From: Coleophoma eucalyptorum
Taxonomy: Eukaryota > Ascomycota > Leotiomycetes > Helotiales > Dermateaceae
Assembly: GCA_026120035.1 (NCBI GenBank)
Contig: JALRME010000032.1
Span: 434,001-498,000, forward strand
Direction of reading: 5' to 3'
Length of the DNA stretch: 64,000 nucleotides
A program made the translations under genes and the position numbers. The notes under the pieces are model-generated. The model made no database searches. It was not told where the DNA came from and saw nothing but the letters and a program-made list of their open reading frames with translations. Of the stretch, positions 22,374 to 33,352 are shown piece by piece (the stretch's first letter is position 1; each line of letters opens with the position of its first letter).

Positions 22374-23945
22374 ATGGCTCAGGACATGAGCAACATGGCC
22401 ATGGATCCCTCCACCATGTACTTCGGGGCCATGGCCAGTATGGGTGGACTCAAACGCACTCTTTCGGCTTCGCAGGTTAGAGCACTTTACGACAACCCAC
22501 TCTCTTGTCTAACAGATACTAGAATGGAATCAATGGACAAGATAATTCCATGACTGGAATTCTTGAGGAGAATCTACTGGACGATTATGACGCGCTTCCA
22601 ATCTCTCTGGACATCAATGCCGACGACGGAATCAACTCCAAATCATATTCCCAGATGACTGCGTCTATGAATGGAAACGAACAAATGGACGATATGGGAG
22701 CAGCAGATCGCAACTCCACAGATATTCCCATGAGTGGTGCTGGCGCGGGACCACTGCCAACAGGATTTGGCGCGCAGTCTACCATAGGCGGTGGAAGCAC
22801 ACTCACAGAATTCACGAAGAGGAGGAATTGGTCACAACGTGTAGTGGAAGAACTGAAGGATTTCTTACATATTCTGACCCCGGATGGCCGAATAGTGTAC
22901 CTCTCTCCGAGCAGCAATCTCCTCACGGGATACCCTCAAGATGAGCTGGTTGGCAAATTCATCGTCGATTTTATACATCCAGATGACAGTGGTATCTTTG
23001 TACGAGAATTTAATGAGTCAATAGCGACAGGAAACCCTCTCCGGTTCTTCTATCGATTTCGTAAGAAGGATGATTCCTATACCATCTTCGAGTCTCATGG
23101 ACACCCACATCTTACCTCCGAGGCTGCGGCATTTGGGCCAAACAACGCAGCAGGATTCTGTCGGGGTTTTTTCATGATGGCACGTCCTTATCCAACTAAA
23201 AATGCGGCACTTCTGGACTCTTTTCTAGAGCATAAAATTGAGAATGAACGCCTAACAAGGCGTATAAATGATCTCAAGAAAGAAGAAGCAGAAGAAGCTC
23301 GCGATGCTCAAAGACATTGGATGAAGAAGCAAGAGGGACGGTCGGATATAACCCCCACCGAAGATACGGAGGGCAGCACGGCAAATACTGCGTCTGTAAC
23401 AGTCAATCCAACAAATCCTGACGTCCTTGCAATGCCCCCGCCGGCTAAGCCTACAGTAATGAATGCTGCCTTGACTCGACAGAATCTTGAGGATGCCAAC
23501 GCTAGCAGCAAACCAGATTCAATTAACGACAAAATGGCCAGATATGAGGGGGCAACGCATATTGAAACAATTGAAATGCTTACAGGCTTACGGTATCAGG
23601 AGGGAGAACGAAGCCAAGGCATCAGTACTGGCGACATGAGTCCTGCGCTTATTCGTGGCGATGCTGGCATCGCAATCCCCGTGGACAAGGACTCGAGGAC
23701 GGGTGATAAGAAAAAGAAGAACAAGCTACCTGATGAATATGTGTGTACTGACTGCGGTAAGGTCATGTCTTTCCATTTTGCGAGTAAGATAACTAATTTC
23801 TCAAGGCACGCTTGATTCACCTGAATGGCGAAAAGGACCTAGTGGGCCAAAGACTCTATGCAATGCCTGTGGTTTAAGATGGGCTAAGAAGGAGAAGAAA
23901 AAGGCACCAGTGACTGCGGTTGGTGGTAATACGGGCACCACTTGA
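22374..23945 (+). CDS. wc-2: White collar 2 (PAS + GATA zinc finger)
   Basis: Three exons (22374-22475, 22523-23756, 23806-23945) encode 491 aa. A single PAS domain (about residues 150-260) contains [17 protein letters not shown] and [10 protein letters not shown] helical basic segment follows, and the C-terminal GATA finger reads CTDCG, a 17-19-residue loop, then CNACG. The last intron falls exactly within the first Cys pair's codon context (CTDC-G). WC-2 binds the LOV photoreceptor WC-1 to form the nuclear white-collar complex, which drives blue-light and clock genes. The length is close to the 530-residue Neurospora protein. The N-terminus is Met-rich ([20 protein letters not shown]). The first donor GTTAGA is weak but fits. 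Confidence 0.93.
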
Positions 23946-24279
23946 TTTACATGATCGATAAATACTTTATGGCGCATGGTTATTGAAAACAGCATCCTTA
24001 CTCGGTTGAGATGGATTATCTTTCTTGGCTAGCAGGCAGGTTTTCAGGAGAGATAAACTTGATGATTACGATACCAGATCCCAAGCTTCGGGAAATACGT
24101 ATATTTTGAATAGCATTATAGTTGGAGCAAAGATATGTAATGACAATAGCTTCGGCTCCTCGATTTCCTCCCTTTCCTGTCATAGCACAAGCTTTTTTTG
24201 TCTCATTTCAGAAAACTGCTGATAACATCATCCTTCCCATAACTTCAACAGCACGGGCTTTAACCTTGAGCCAGTGTTT
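23946..24279. other. Convergent intergenic, wc-2 / orphan gene
   Basis: These 334 bp of AT-rich 3' sequence lie between two converging genes. Nothing was recognised. Confidence 0.4.
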
Positions 24280-26019
24280 CTAGAAGGACACAGTTACTGC
24301 TAGCACGCGCTGAACAATATTCTCCTTAACCATTTCGAATAACCCAATCGCCAGATCTTTGTGCTCCTGAGTAACGACATCACGCGCGACATAAATAACC
24401 CCTGCAAGGATTACCAGTGAGGCAGGAATCAAGCCTGTTGCCATAGACTTATGTGACTTGGGCTTCCATTTTCCATTTCGATTTCCCAACATCATCCGTG
24501 CAGATTTACCCGTCCCTTTGGACTTTTGCACACCTGTAGGCTTCCAGCGTTCCTTAGCAAGTGCTTTCTTTGCACACCGAGATTGCTTGGAAGAAGTCTT
24601 CCATCCTATTTTGCAAAGAGCCAGCGCAAGACTGTGTCTATTATTCTCATCGGCTTGCAATTTCTCCAACTCCTTATTTATCTTCCCTTTCAAACATTCT
24701 CGGGGTAGACTGCCTTCGTATTTCCGGTAATAGATCAGAGCTGCACCTTTGTTGATGTCATATTGTCTCAATCCCTCTACATCCCCCCCTGACATACCAC
24801 TACCTGCCTTGTATTTTCTGATATTAGGAAAGACACAAATTTTGATATATGGAAGATGGGGGATAATCGCTGAAGATACCCGAGTGTCTTTGTCCTTGGT
24901 CGGGTTTGCGGGATCTGCATCTGTAGTTCCAGCAGCTCTAACGACAGCGAATTGCTGCTCCTTTACAGCTGCTTTACTCTCCTGCAAAAAGTCTGAGTCG
25001 AGACAATAGTGCTCCTGTGAATCATATGGGGCACCTGGATAGAGAGGAGTAATGGTGATAATATCAGGACAGCAACGAACTGCTATCTGAAAATAAGCAA
25101 AATCCGAGGTAAGATCAAAAAGTTGTTGGTAAAAGCCTTGCGGCTGACAGTCATTCCAGAGGTAACGTGTCAATGGTAGCAGTACTCGATGGATCCGTTC
25201 AGTAAGTTTCTCGACTTCAGAGAAGAAGTCGCATGTTGTGCTGGCATTGCCCAAGATATCCATGACAGCTTTGGCACGTAATTTCTGGCGAGAGAACCCT
25301 AGCTTAAAATTAGTAGCACTTTCAAGGAAATAAGATGTGGGTTGGTTACCATCTCCCTTGCTAGAATCGAAGAAGTTGCAATCAATACTATGCAGCAGTT
25401 CCTCCTCTCTTTCGTTAGAACCGAAAAGCACGCGATCAGGACTCTGGAAGATGTACTTGTCATAAGTGCTGGTCAATATACCCGCGACGAGCCACTTTCT
25501 CTGAACACTGCTTTGCAAGATGCTGTCCCAACCACCTGTAGCATCGTCAGTCTCGGCAACATCTAGAGTATACTCCACAAATGTTGGTGTCATTAGATGC
25601 CAGATGTGGTGAGTTTTTGTTCTGTTCCCTTCGAGATCCGTTGCCGCGTACCACCTTTCCACAAATTGTCTGAGTGCCAAGGCAAGCTTCCTAGAATGCT
25701 CTTCAAAGACATCGTCCGAAAAGTCGGTATGAGGACCATAATCCTTCCACAGCGGCTTGTCCTGCATGAGCTTCTGGAGTGTAGGCTCTATCTTCTTCCG
25801 TGTCCATCTCTTCGATTTCATGAGTTCTTTTGCCTCCCTTTTCCCTAGAGATTTATCCCTGACTTGGGCTTGTTTACTTGTTGCTGGCTTTTTAGCTGGA
25901 GGCTTGAATTTGGATGCCTGCGTCTTGACAAGGCCAATTCTTGACGCAAGAGTCAACGCCTGCTTTGATGTGTTTGAGTCTTTTCGACTTGAGTTTGGAG
26001 AACGCTGTGGGGAACCCAT
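24280..26019 (-). CDS. Uncharacterised 579-aa protein, single exon
   Basis: This is one uninterrupted frame from the ATG at 26019 to the stop at 24280, among neighbours that nearly all have introns. I do not recognise the family. Residues 1-75 are basic and Ser/Lys-rich (PPAKKPATSKQ, KSKRWTRKKIE), suggesting disorder or nucleic-acid or nuclear contact. The middle (about 80-400) looks globular, with aromatic-rich helices (FVERWYAAT, HHIWHLMTPTF, LTRYLWNDCQPQGFY). A second basic tract (residues about 490-545) precedes a hydrophobic stretch, GLIPASLVILAGVIYVA (about 543-560), that could be one membrane helix near the C-terminus. A tail-anchored protein is one possibility. The intact 580-codon frame argues that it is a real gene. 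Confidence 0.7.
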   Translation of the reverse strand: MGSPQRSPNSSRKDSNTSKQALTLASRIGLVKTQASKFKPPAKKPATSKQAQVRDKSLGKREAKELMKSKRWTRKKIEPTLQKLMQDKPLWKDYGPHTDFSDDVFEEHSRKLALALRQFVERWYAATDLEGNRTKTHHIWHLMTPTFVEYTLDVAETDDATGGWDSILQSSVQRKWLVAGILTSTYDKYIFQSPDRVLFGSNEREEELLHSIDCNFFDSSKGDGNQPTSYFLESATNFKLGFSRQKLRAKAVMDILGNASTTCDFFSEVEKLTERIHRVLLPLTRYLWNDCQPQGFYQQLFDLTSDFAYFQIAVRCCPDIITITPLYPGAPYDSQEHYCLDSDFLQESKAAVKEQQFAVVRAAGTTDADPANPTKDKDTRVSSAIIPHLPYIKICVFPNIRKYKAGSGMSGGDVEGLRQYDINKGAALIYYRKYEGSLPRECLKGKINKELEKLQADENNRHSLALALCKIGWKTSSKQSRCAKKALAKERWKPTGVQKSKGTGKSARMMLGNRNGKWKPKSHKSMATGLIPASLVILAGVIYVARDVVTQEHKDLAIGLFEMVKENIVQRVLAVTVSF

Positions 26020-26399
26020 CCTACCAGTTTATCAAAGTCAATTTTCGTTTTCAATGAAGGGTACAGAGTCAACTGGGTCTTTACTGAAAACCGCTGATAT
26101 ATAACAAATCAATAAATGAAAGGAATAGAAGCAACAAAGAAGTCAAGGTGTGCTCGCTAAGTGAGCATTCTCGCCCCAACGCAAAGAATGAAAACATGAC
26201 AGAAACAACAAAGGGAGACATTTCAATGTAAGACATTATGATCACGAAGAGGAATGGTGTTCAATAATATTTTAATTTTAATTTTGACTCAATAGCAACC
26301 AGAAGTATCTGCTCATCTACAACTTGGCGCTAATGCTTCTGCAGATAGTTAGGAGTTGCCTCTGTAGTCCAACCTTACGGCGAGACTTACCGGGAGACC
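26020..26399. other. Intergenic, orphan gene promoter
   Basis: These 380 bp lie between two minus-strand genes. An AT-rich track (TATTTTAATTTTAATTTTG near 26270) is seen. No gene was recognised. Confidence 0.4.
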
Positions 26400-26886
26400 T
26401 TACTGGTGAGCCGTGCATTCGATCTCAACATCCGTTCCCAAGGGAAGCTGGTGAACAGCAACACATGTTCGAACCTAGGAAGGCTGTGAACACAAACATT
26501 TCGCACACGCAGGGAAGAATTATTCATACTGGCTTTGGCGCCTTGTGGAAGACTTTGTCATAAACAGCGTTCATGGCAGCAAAATTGGCCATGTCAGTGA
26601 GGAAGACGTTGACCTTGACAACATTGTCAATGCTGCTTCCAGCGGCCTCTAAGATGGCAGCCAAGTTCTTTAGGCAAACTTCCTGCACATTGTCAGCGGC
26701 CTGTCAACTAAAAACAAGTATACTTACAGTGCGGTCGGCAACACTGCCCTCAACCAACTTCATAGTGGATGCATCCATACCAATGCTTCCAGAGCAGTAA
26801 ACCATTCCCTGGCACTTGATGGCCTGGGAGAAGAAAGGCATTGGTGGCGGAGCCTTGTCCGTGGAAACAGCTTCTTTTGGAGACAT
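26400..26886 (-). CDS. RidA / YjgF / UK114 family protein
   Basis: Three exons (26728-26886, 26530-26700, 26400-26474) give 134 aa, the normal size for the family. Characteristic pieces are PFFSQAIKCQGMVYCSGSIG, LKNLAAILEAAGSSIDNVVK and the active-site strand RTCVAVHQLPLGTDVEIECTA. The last piece carries the conserved Arg and the C-terminal Glu used to bind the imine. RidA proteins hydrolyse reactive enamine/imine intermediates released by PLP enzymes such as threonine dehydratase; yeast paralogues are cytosolic Hmf1 and mitochondrial Mmf1. No clear mitochondrial presequence is seen (MSPKEAVSTDKAPPP), so a cytosolic form is more likely. Donors GTAAGT and GTATGA are both near consensus. Confidence 0.9.
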
Positions 26887-27767
26887 GATGGTAGAGGGTG
26901 TAGAGGGTGAATATGGTAGAATGAAGGATGGTATGGAGAAGAAATATTATTTTTGCAAGATGTGTATATGTGTAAATAAGAACGATCTACCTGCACGTTA
27001 GGACGCTACACCATACGTGGGAGGGCTTGTAACGATAGGTGGCTAAGCGGGCAGGAAGGGTGGGATGGTAACGGAAAAGCCGCTTTGCGGCCACGGCAAG
27101 TCATGACAAGTCTAGGTAGACTCTCTGTCTCCAACGTGGGACGCCCTAATAATATAAGCAAAGGCAGATTTTCTTTCAGTCTCTTCCTGAGGGCGCATCT
27201 ATGACAGCATTCAGAATAGCCGGAGGCACAACAAGGGTTGACGCAGGAGAATATCTTGGAGATTTAGCAAGTCGGCTAGCATGTTCCACCATGGGCTGGA
27301 TGAGTATCGCACGTGACCAGTATAGTCGATCAATATCGGGTTCGATCCTGTTGATAGCAATTCCCAATCTCGGCGTTGATTTCTCTGGATGCCATAGTTT
27401 AAAACCGCTGATGTTACACGAGGAGGAAGAAAATAGAATTACAATTCCGAGGCTGTACGGTTATTGAATGATGACCGGATTCGCAACTTCTTCCTGAACC
27501 CCGCAATCTGCCTCGGCACCAGAAGTTGGGTGATCTTGCCCCGGATTTTGGGGCGCGTCCGCTACCCCTGAGGTGAAATAACATGTCATCTAGACTTGAT
27601 TATCCATTCTATCTGATCTCCAAACTTGGACTCTGTGAATTGAAGGTGCAAAAGATATTGACGTAGGACAGCAACCTCAAAGGCTCTAGCAACACAGCTC
27701 CATACCCTCAGTTCCAGCGCTCAGCAGTCTATACCTTATTGTAGCTTCAACGAAACCACAGCTTAAG
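26887..27767. promoter_or_regulatory. Divergent spacer, RidA-like / hydratase-like
   Basis: These 881 bp are shared by two divergent genes. An 89-codon open frame (27201-27467) has no family features. No defined motif beyond scattered CACGTG-like words was recognised. Confidence 0.35.
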
Positions 27768-28712
27768 ATGGCTCTATTTCCATCCTCATACTCCAGCATA
27801 TCTTTTCAACATATTCGAGTTTCCCATGTCCCAGAATCCGCACCAACTCCCACGCCAGTAATCCTTATAACACTTTACCGGCCGAAAAACCACAATGCAT
27901 TCACAGATATCATGACAGAAGATCTGGAGCGAGCCTTTACGATGCTTTCTTTAGATCCTCGAGTGAAGGCAATCGTTGTAACTGGCTACTCACCACCAAA
28001 TGCACCGAACAAAATCTTCTGTGCTGGTGCTGATCTCGATGCCGGCTTGTCGTATACTCACGACACAGCTCGAACACATAGAGATGGCGGTGGTCGTGTT
28101 GCTCTGGCAATCCATCGATGTACAAAGCCGACCATTGCTGCGATCAATGGCTCAGCGGTTGGAGTGGGCATCACGATGACGCTGCCGATGAACATACGGG
28201 TTGTATCAAATAAAGCTAAAATAGGATTCGTCTTTGCTAGGAGAGGGATTGTTATGGAGGCTTGCTCGTCTTACTTCTTACCGAAGCTGATCGGTCTGAG
28301 CAAAGCTATGCATCTCGTCACCACCGGATCCGTATACCCCTCTACACATCCTCTATTCTCCGAACTCTTCTCTGAAATCGTGGAGCCTGACCAGGTACTG
28401 GCGCGGGCTTTTGAGCTGGCAGATGATGTTGCGAAGAACACTAGCGCGGTCAGCACGCATTTGATGAAGGACATGATGTGGAGGAATCCTGGCACTGCCG
28501 AGGCAACACATTTGTTGGATAGCAAAATATTATTGGAGCTCTTTGAGGGTAAAGATAAGAAGGAAGGTATTGATAGCTTCTTACAGAAGCGCATTCCGGA
28601 ATTTAAGGCAAGTATGGACAGAGACGCACCAGTAGCATGGCCGTGGTGGGAGCCTGTAAATACAGGGGTACCAACAACCATGGAAGATATGAAGCTGAAG
28701 GCAAAATTGTAA
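27768..28712 (+). CDS. Enoyl-CoA hydratase/isomerase family, peroxisomal (AKL end)
   Basis: Single exon, 314 aa. The crotonase fold is visible: PKNHNAFTDIM, then the oxyanion-hole strand IFCAGADLDAG, then PTIAAINGSAVGVGITMTLP and a segment RRGIVMEACSSYFLPKLIG. That segment places a Glu where hydratases have a catalytic acid. The protein ends ...KLKAKL, and AKL is a consensus type-1 peroxisomal targeting signal. The exact reaction (hydratase, isomerase or a broader acyl-CoA conversion) cannot be fixed from sequence. A peroxisomal fatty-acid importer lies 30 kb away in the same window. There is no intron and no N-terminal presequence. Confidence 0.87.
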   Translation: MALFPSSYSSISFQHIRVSHVPESAPTPTPVILITLYRPKNHNAFTDIMTEDLERAFTMLSLDPRVKAIVVTGYSPPNAPNKIFCAGADLDAGLSYTHDTARTHRDGGGRVALAIHRCTKPTIAAINGSAVGVGITMTLPMNIRVVSNKAKIGFVFARRGIVMEACSSYFLPKLIGLSKAMHLVTTGSVYPSTHPLFSELFSEIVEPDQVLARAFELADDVAKNTSAVSTHLMKDMMWRNPGTAEATHLLDSKILLELFEGKDKKEGIDSFLQKRIPEFKASMDRDAPVAWPWWEPVNTGVPTTMEDMKLKAKL

Positions 28713-28977
28713 TATCCACATAGCATAGGCACTTTTGAGATTTTCATGTACGTCATTCTATTGAACCTAACAAAATCCACCCACTGCTCTCGCGAAGCAG
28801 AATGACAACACCAATGTACTCCGTAGACCGCTAAACGCCCCAGGGTATGATCATCCTTGTATGTCACGCCAGCCAAGGAAGATTGAAAGAAAACCAAAGA
28901 AGAAATCGTGTCGTGTCTGGTATCTGATACAGCCAGTCTGCGCGCGCTATGTTCAAAAGCCAATATTTAACCGCCGT

Positions 28978-30237
28978 TCAGTCAATCGTCATCCGATTTG
29001 ATGCCGGCCCATGCTTCAGATCTGGTAACTCAGTCATGTTTGCCTTCTCCTCCTGATCTCCACCAATCTTTCGTTTGAGAATATGAGGCTTCAGTCCCTT
29101 GTCGAAATTGTTGGTGCATACACATGCATTGATAATAGTAAGAACGACCAGTACGATGGTGATAACCGCAAAGCTCGTGAGATTCTTCCGTACTGGCAGA
29201 TAAAATTTTTCATGGCTTGGTTGATACATTCGTGCGAGCTTGAAAACAAAGTAGGCGAGACCGCAAAAGAATAGGAAAATGGTGAATATCATTCCTGGCT
29301 TGTACTCGCGTCGTGTCCAGAAGGCGGAGAAGAGTAGGATCAGAATGGTGACCGGGACAGCAGCCACAGTTAGCCATTTTTCAACATCTGCGAGTCCTGT
29401 GACGATGACGAGGAATTGCACGGTAAATCCTAGGAAAAAGAAGAAATCGAACTTCAACAGGGCAATGTAAATCTAGAAAGCATATTAGTACTGCCTGCAT
29501 AGAGTTAAGATTATAGATCGTACCTGGAAAGTAAGAAACCTGCGCTTCATACGGAGATCGGCACTAATATGCTTGTAGATGGTCCAAGCAAATTCATCAT
29601 AGAGTTTCCAAGCGATGAAGGATAGAATCAGGGTGAAGATTGCAATAATAATCGGGACTGCCACCAAGTAAGGCTGCACATCTTGCCAGACGTTCTTTGA
29701 CGCCAGGATGTAGCCGGTGCTCCGCAAAGCATTTATAGCGGATTTGATCTGGTCATATTGGATGGCAGCATAAATGAGCATCCCCAGATTATATAGGCAT
29801 AGACCTATAACTTGAATGGTGTTCTTCATTCGGAGGGAGTCATAGACCAGAACAAGCTGATATAAGAATCCAAAGATAAAAATGGTAAGGTAGGTTGGAA
29901 TCGTCTTGCTTGTGGCAGTAGCTTGTTGTCCAGGTGCTAGGCTCAATTGGAATCTTGCGAAAACATATCTGATTGAGTGTTAGTATATGGGACCAGTGTC
30001 GAGATTGGGTTTGAGCTCACGATTCAAGGGCTATGCTGATCGCTGCTTGAAAGCATGTTGTGATTAAGAATGCCCAAGTATACGTTGAATTGGGGAGATA
30101 CATGGTTCTCCGTCGCGGCGCAGCGCCTGCGACCGGTGCGAGTCCTTCACGATGATGATATCCGCCAACCCCAAGATATGGCTGGTAGCCCGGATCCTCG
30201 TTGAGAAGAGATTTCCGTGATTCTTGCCTGTAAGCCA
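28978..30237 (-). CDS. UPF0658 Golgi apparatus membrane protein
   Basis: Three exons in conserved order are about 30020-30237, 29524-29968 and 28978-29472. At least seven hydrophobic helices are evident, for example YTWAFLITTCFQAAISIALE, TYLTIFIFGFLYQLVLVY and FFFFLGFTVQFLVIVTGLA. Fungal UPF0658 proteins localise to Golgi membranes; their activity is unknown. The N-terminus is a problem. The frame reads AYRQESRKSLLNEDPGY before MYLPNST, yet no ATG occurs between 30103 and about 30780 on this strand. Either translation starts at the ATG at 30103, or the start codon is split by an intron ending at 30238 (TG GCT TAC follows a CGCAG acceptor; an A before GT donors exists at 30357 and elsewhere). 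Internal intron edges are approximate to a few bases. Confidence 0.8.
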
Positions 30238-31886
30238 CTGCGGCGGTGTTATTGCTCCTGGACGGAGCGACGAGGGGAAAAGTGTGGGTTGGGATGAAGA
30301 GGCCGAGGGTCGAGGCTTGGAGTGATGCGACTTGACTTCAACACAGGTAGGAGTACTATTGTTGGCGGATTGTTGCAATAATATCTAGGAAGGATGGCCT
30401 GGCGAAGAGGCTTCTTCGTGAGGGTGAGATGAGATGAAATGGGAGGATTTCGAGGCTTGGTGACGGGGTGTATGGATTCTGAAACGCTGCTGTGGCAATA
30501 GTCTTCAGCCGCACTCGATTCGTAGGGGGGGTATTGAAGAACGAGTGGAAGGGTCGTTGAACGAGTGACACGAGCGAGAGTTGGCGGGTGTAGGAGAGGT
30601 AGGTATGGAGTATGAGGAAGTCGAGTTGAGTCGAGTCGAGGACGCAGGAGAGAATAATAATGGCTCGAAAAGAATGGGCTCCGGGTCGAGAACGAAGACA
30701 ATAATACTGGATGGCCTTACGACTAAGGTGGGGACTTGGGGTATAACTTCGCGTGCAGGTGGGTATATTTAGAGCCAGCCTAACGCATCTGGTCTTGGGG
30801 AGTTGACTCTGGCAATCAATCCCCTCTGACACCAAATCGCATGCCAACAATTGGTTAAGAACCGATTTGGGCCGGTGGGAAGTGTGTTTGAAAAGTTAAG
30901 ATCGTTCGGGTTGGAAGAGAAAAGGAACTGCGCGCAACAAATGCAAGTACAAGTACTTTGTTGGTCTACTTGGCGTCCAATTTCGCACGGCCTGTTGCTG
31001 ACCTGGTCTGACAGACTGACCGGCCTCCACCGCCTGTGTAAGAACCACCAGAGAGGCTTAGACGAGAGGCTGAGTTGGTCCAATACAGTAGTACAGTAAG
31101 GGTATTCTCCGTGCTCTTCCTCCATACTCCTTGCGACCCTTGATCATCGTCACATCACATCATCAATTATGGCAGAGGGCTGAGCATGTGTACTTTGTAT
31201 GAGCATGAGCGCGAACATGGCTGGTGCGCCTTGTGTGGCTGTTGACACCACTTCTACTCCACGTGTGACTGGCTATTCCACTCACCATTAACCTCTTGCA
31301 TCCTGCCTCATGTTCTGCTAGCAGTTCGGATGAAGATGAAGAGAGCAGAGACGTTTCGAATGGAGGGCTAAGCCAGCGTCTGAGAGACGCCAGGGGTTAT
31401 AGCCTTCACGTTTGTTCACTTGCAGCGCCAGTAGGGCATACTGCCTGTAATGATTCTGTGGCTATACCATATTTCAAATTCCTACAGCCTCCCTCAATCT
31501 TTAGGCATGCATTCAGGCGAAGCTGAGCTCCGCAGGAGATATCACCTCAGCAATGTATATTGCCTTTGGAAAGAGGCAGCATTGAATCTTTATATATCTC
31601 CATCGTGCACACGCGACCAGCCAGATGACCTACGATTCTAGTACAAAGGTGAACCTCTAGATGGTCCATTGATCACATATACATTAGCAGATGATTTTTT
31701 ACCAAAGGTAGGAAGGCGAAATACTTGGGAAGGTTAGGCAAGAATAGACGTGAAGGTGCCCTTCTGCAATTGTAATGAGATGCTTTGTACTTAAATCACA
31801 CGAGGCACGCCCTCGGCAAAGTGCCAATCTGAAGATCGCCAACGCGACATTCTCCCATACCTTCAACGTCGTCGCAGATATCCAAC
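30238..31886. promoter_or_regulatory. Divergent spacer, UPF0658 / PP4R2
   Basis: These 1.6 kb are shared by two divergent genes. The first about 500 bp on the minus side is pyrimidine-rich on the sense strand and looks like a 5' leader. Open frames here (up to 164 codons) lack ATG-proximal family features and overlap one another. No gene was recognised. Confidence 0.4.
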
Positions 31887-33352
31887 ATGGAGCTAGATTC
31901 GGACGATGAGGTCCTGAGAATACTGGCAGATGGCGAGAAAATGGATTAGTATGTTGACACAGGAAAATCCATCTCATCTATTGCTTGCGACTGACTGGAC
32001 GCAGCTCGAAATGGCCTGGCCTTCTGGAAAGAATCATCTCCCGACTGGAGAATGTATGTGCTTCTTACAATTCTACCAAGTCATAGGCTAATACGGTACC
32101 GTAGATTGTTCATGAATTCCCTCCACCGCCAGTTCCGCGTCAACTCCCAATTCTGCTCTCGTCGCAACCAATACCTTCATCGCCACCACTACCTGCCTCC
32201 CTCCAACCTCTTCAGGCTGCCGAAGTCTCCAGCCAAGACAGCACAGCATCGACTGAAGCGCCAAACAAAGAGAATACCCCTCCTGAATCCGACAGCTCGA
32301 AGAGTGACCTACCTCCCCACATACAGTCTCTCTACGACTCGATAGTCACAACTTTAAAGACTTTATTCACAGAATACCCCCCCCACACAATCCAACGCTT
32401 TTCGGAGCTCATTCTCAATCCAAGGCAGCACTACAAAAGCCTTTACTCATATCTTCACGCGGTTGATCGAGTTGTACATGTCACCTCGGGCGCCAATGTT
32501 TTTCCTCTGCCTCCTGCGGTTCCTGACCCTTCTGCTGCTTCTGTCTTATCCAACGGACTTGGCACAACAGACCCTGCCTCAATATCTTGGGGTAATCCGA
32601 CATCTACCGCGCAAGCTACGCTGGGCAGCGATGAGAGTCTTGGAGGCGCACTCCTCACGCCTATTCTTTGGCTGAATAAGAGTGCCAACAACCATGTAAG
32701 TGATTTGGAGGGCGAGGTCAGGACGGAAAGCACTGAGACTATTGAGGGACCTAATGGTCCTGGAGGTGTTGAGACTGTCACCGTTTCTGTTAATGGCATT
32801 TCTTCAACCACGGTTGCGACAATAGACAATGGGAGTACAAGCTTACGAGCAGAGGGCGGGGTTACCCAAGGTGAACTTCTACGGCAGGAACAAAAGGCTG
32901 GAGTAGTGCCGGCGGCGCAATTATCAGGGCACGGAAGGGGAGATTGTGACGGCATAGGAGAAGATGATGAAGTACCACATGCCCGTGGACCAGAGGAAAT
33001 TGGGATGCAGGATATGGGCCCACAAGCATCAGGCAGTGCAATGGAGCGAGGAAGCGGTTCGGGAAAGAACATGCAGGCCATCGATGTTGTAGCTGCTGTG
33101 GGAAGGACTTCAGATGACTCAACTGAGGAGGAAGAGGAAGAAGAGGATGTTAAAGAAGAGCCCAGTACACCCAAGCGCGAAGCAGAGGAGGATATAGGAC
33201 CAGAAGAGAAGCGCGTCAAAGAAGATCAGGACGAGAGGAGGTCGCCAGACGTAGAGATGGTGGATGCAGATGGAAAGACTGAGGAAGAGAAGAAGGTTGT
33301 TGAGGAGGGAGAAAACGTTGGTCCAGATGCAGTAGAGAGCAGCACTGTTTAA
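31887..33352 (+). CDS. PP4 regulatory subunit R2-like protein
   Basis: Three exons (31887-31948, 32005-32053, 32105-33352) give 452 aa. The N-terminus (MELDSDDEVLRILADGEKM, then WPGLLERIISRLENIVHEFP) and the block IQRFSELILNPRQHYKSLYS followed by YLHAVDRVVHVTSGANVFPLP match the PPP4R2 domain. In yeast and animals this subunit joins PP4 catalytic and R3 subunits to dephosphorylate gamma-H2A and other damage-response targets. The second half (about residues 230-452) is disordered and strongly acidic, with TEEEEEEEDVKEE and basic VEEGENVGP-like tracts, and ends ESSTV. Between the start and the conserved block is a Pro/Ser-rich linker. The start at 31887 follows a clean CAAC context. Confidence 0.85.

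Noticed and set aside
22382..23945. Reading wc-2 as a plain GATA factor
   Set aside because: The PAS domain and overall layout fit WC-2 better than nitrogen or iron GATA regulators.
30249..30850. Overlapping minus-strand frames of 150 and 164 codons
   Set aside because: The two frames overlap each other with pyrimidine-driven Ser/Pro/Leu composition and have no ATG; they are treated as UPF0658 leader.
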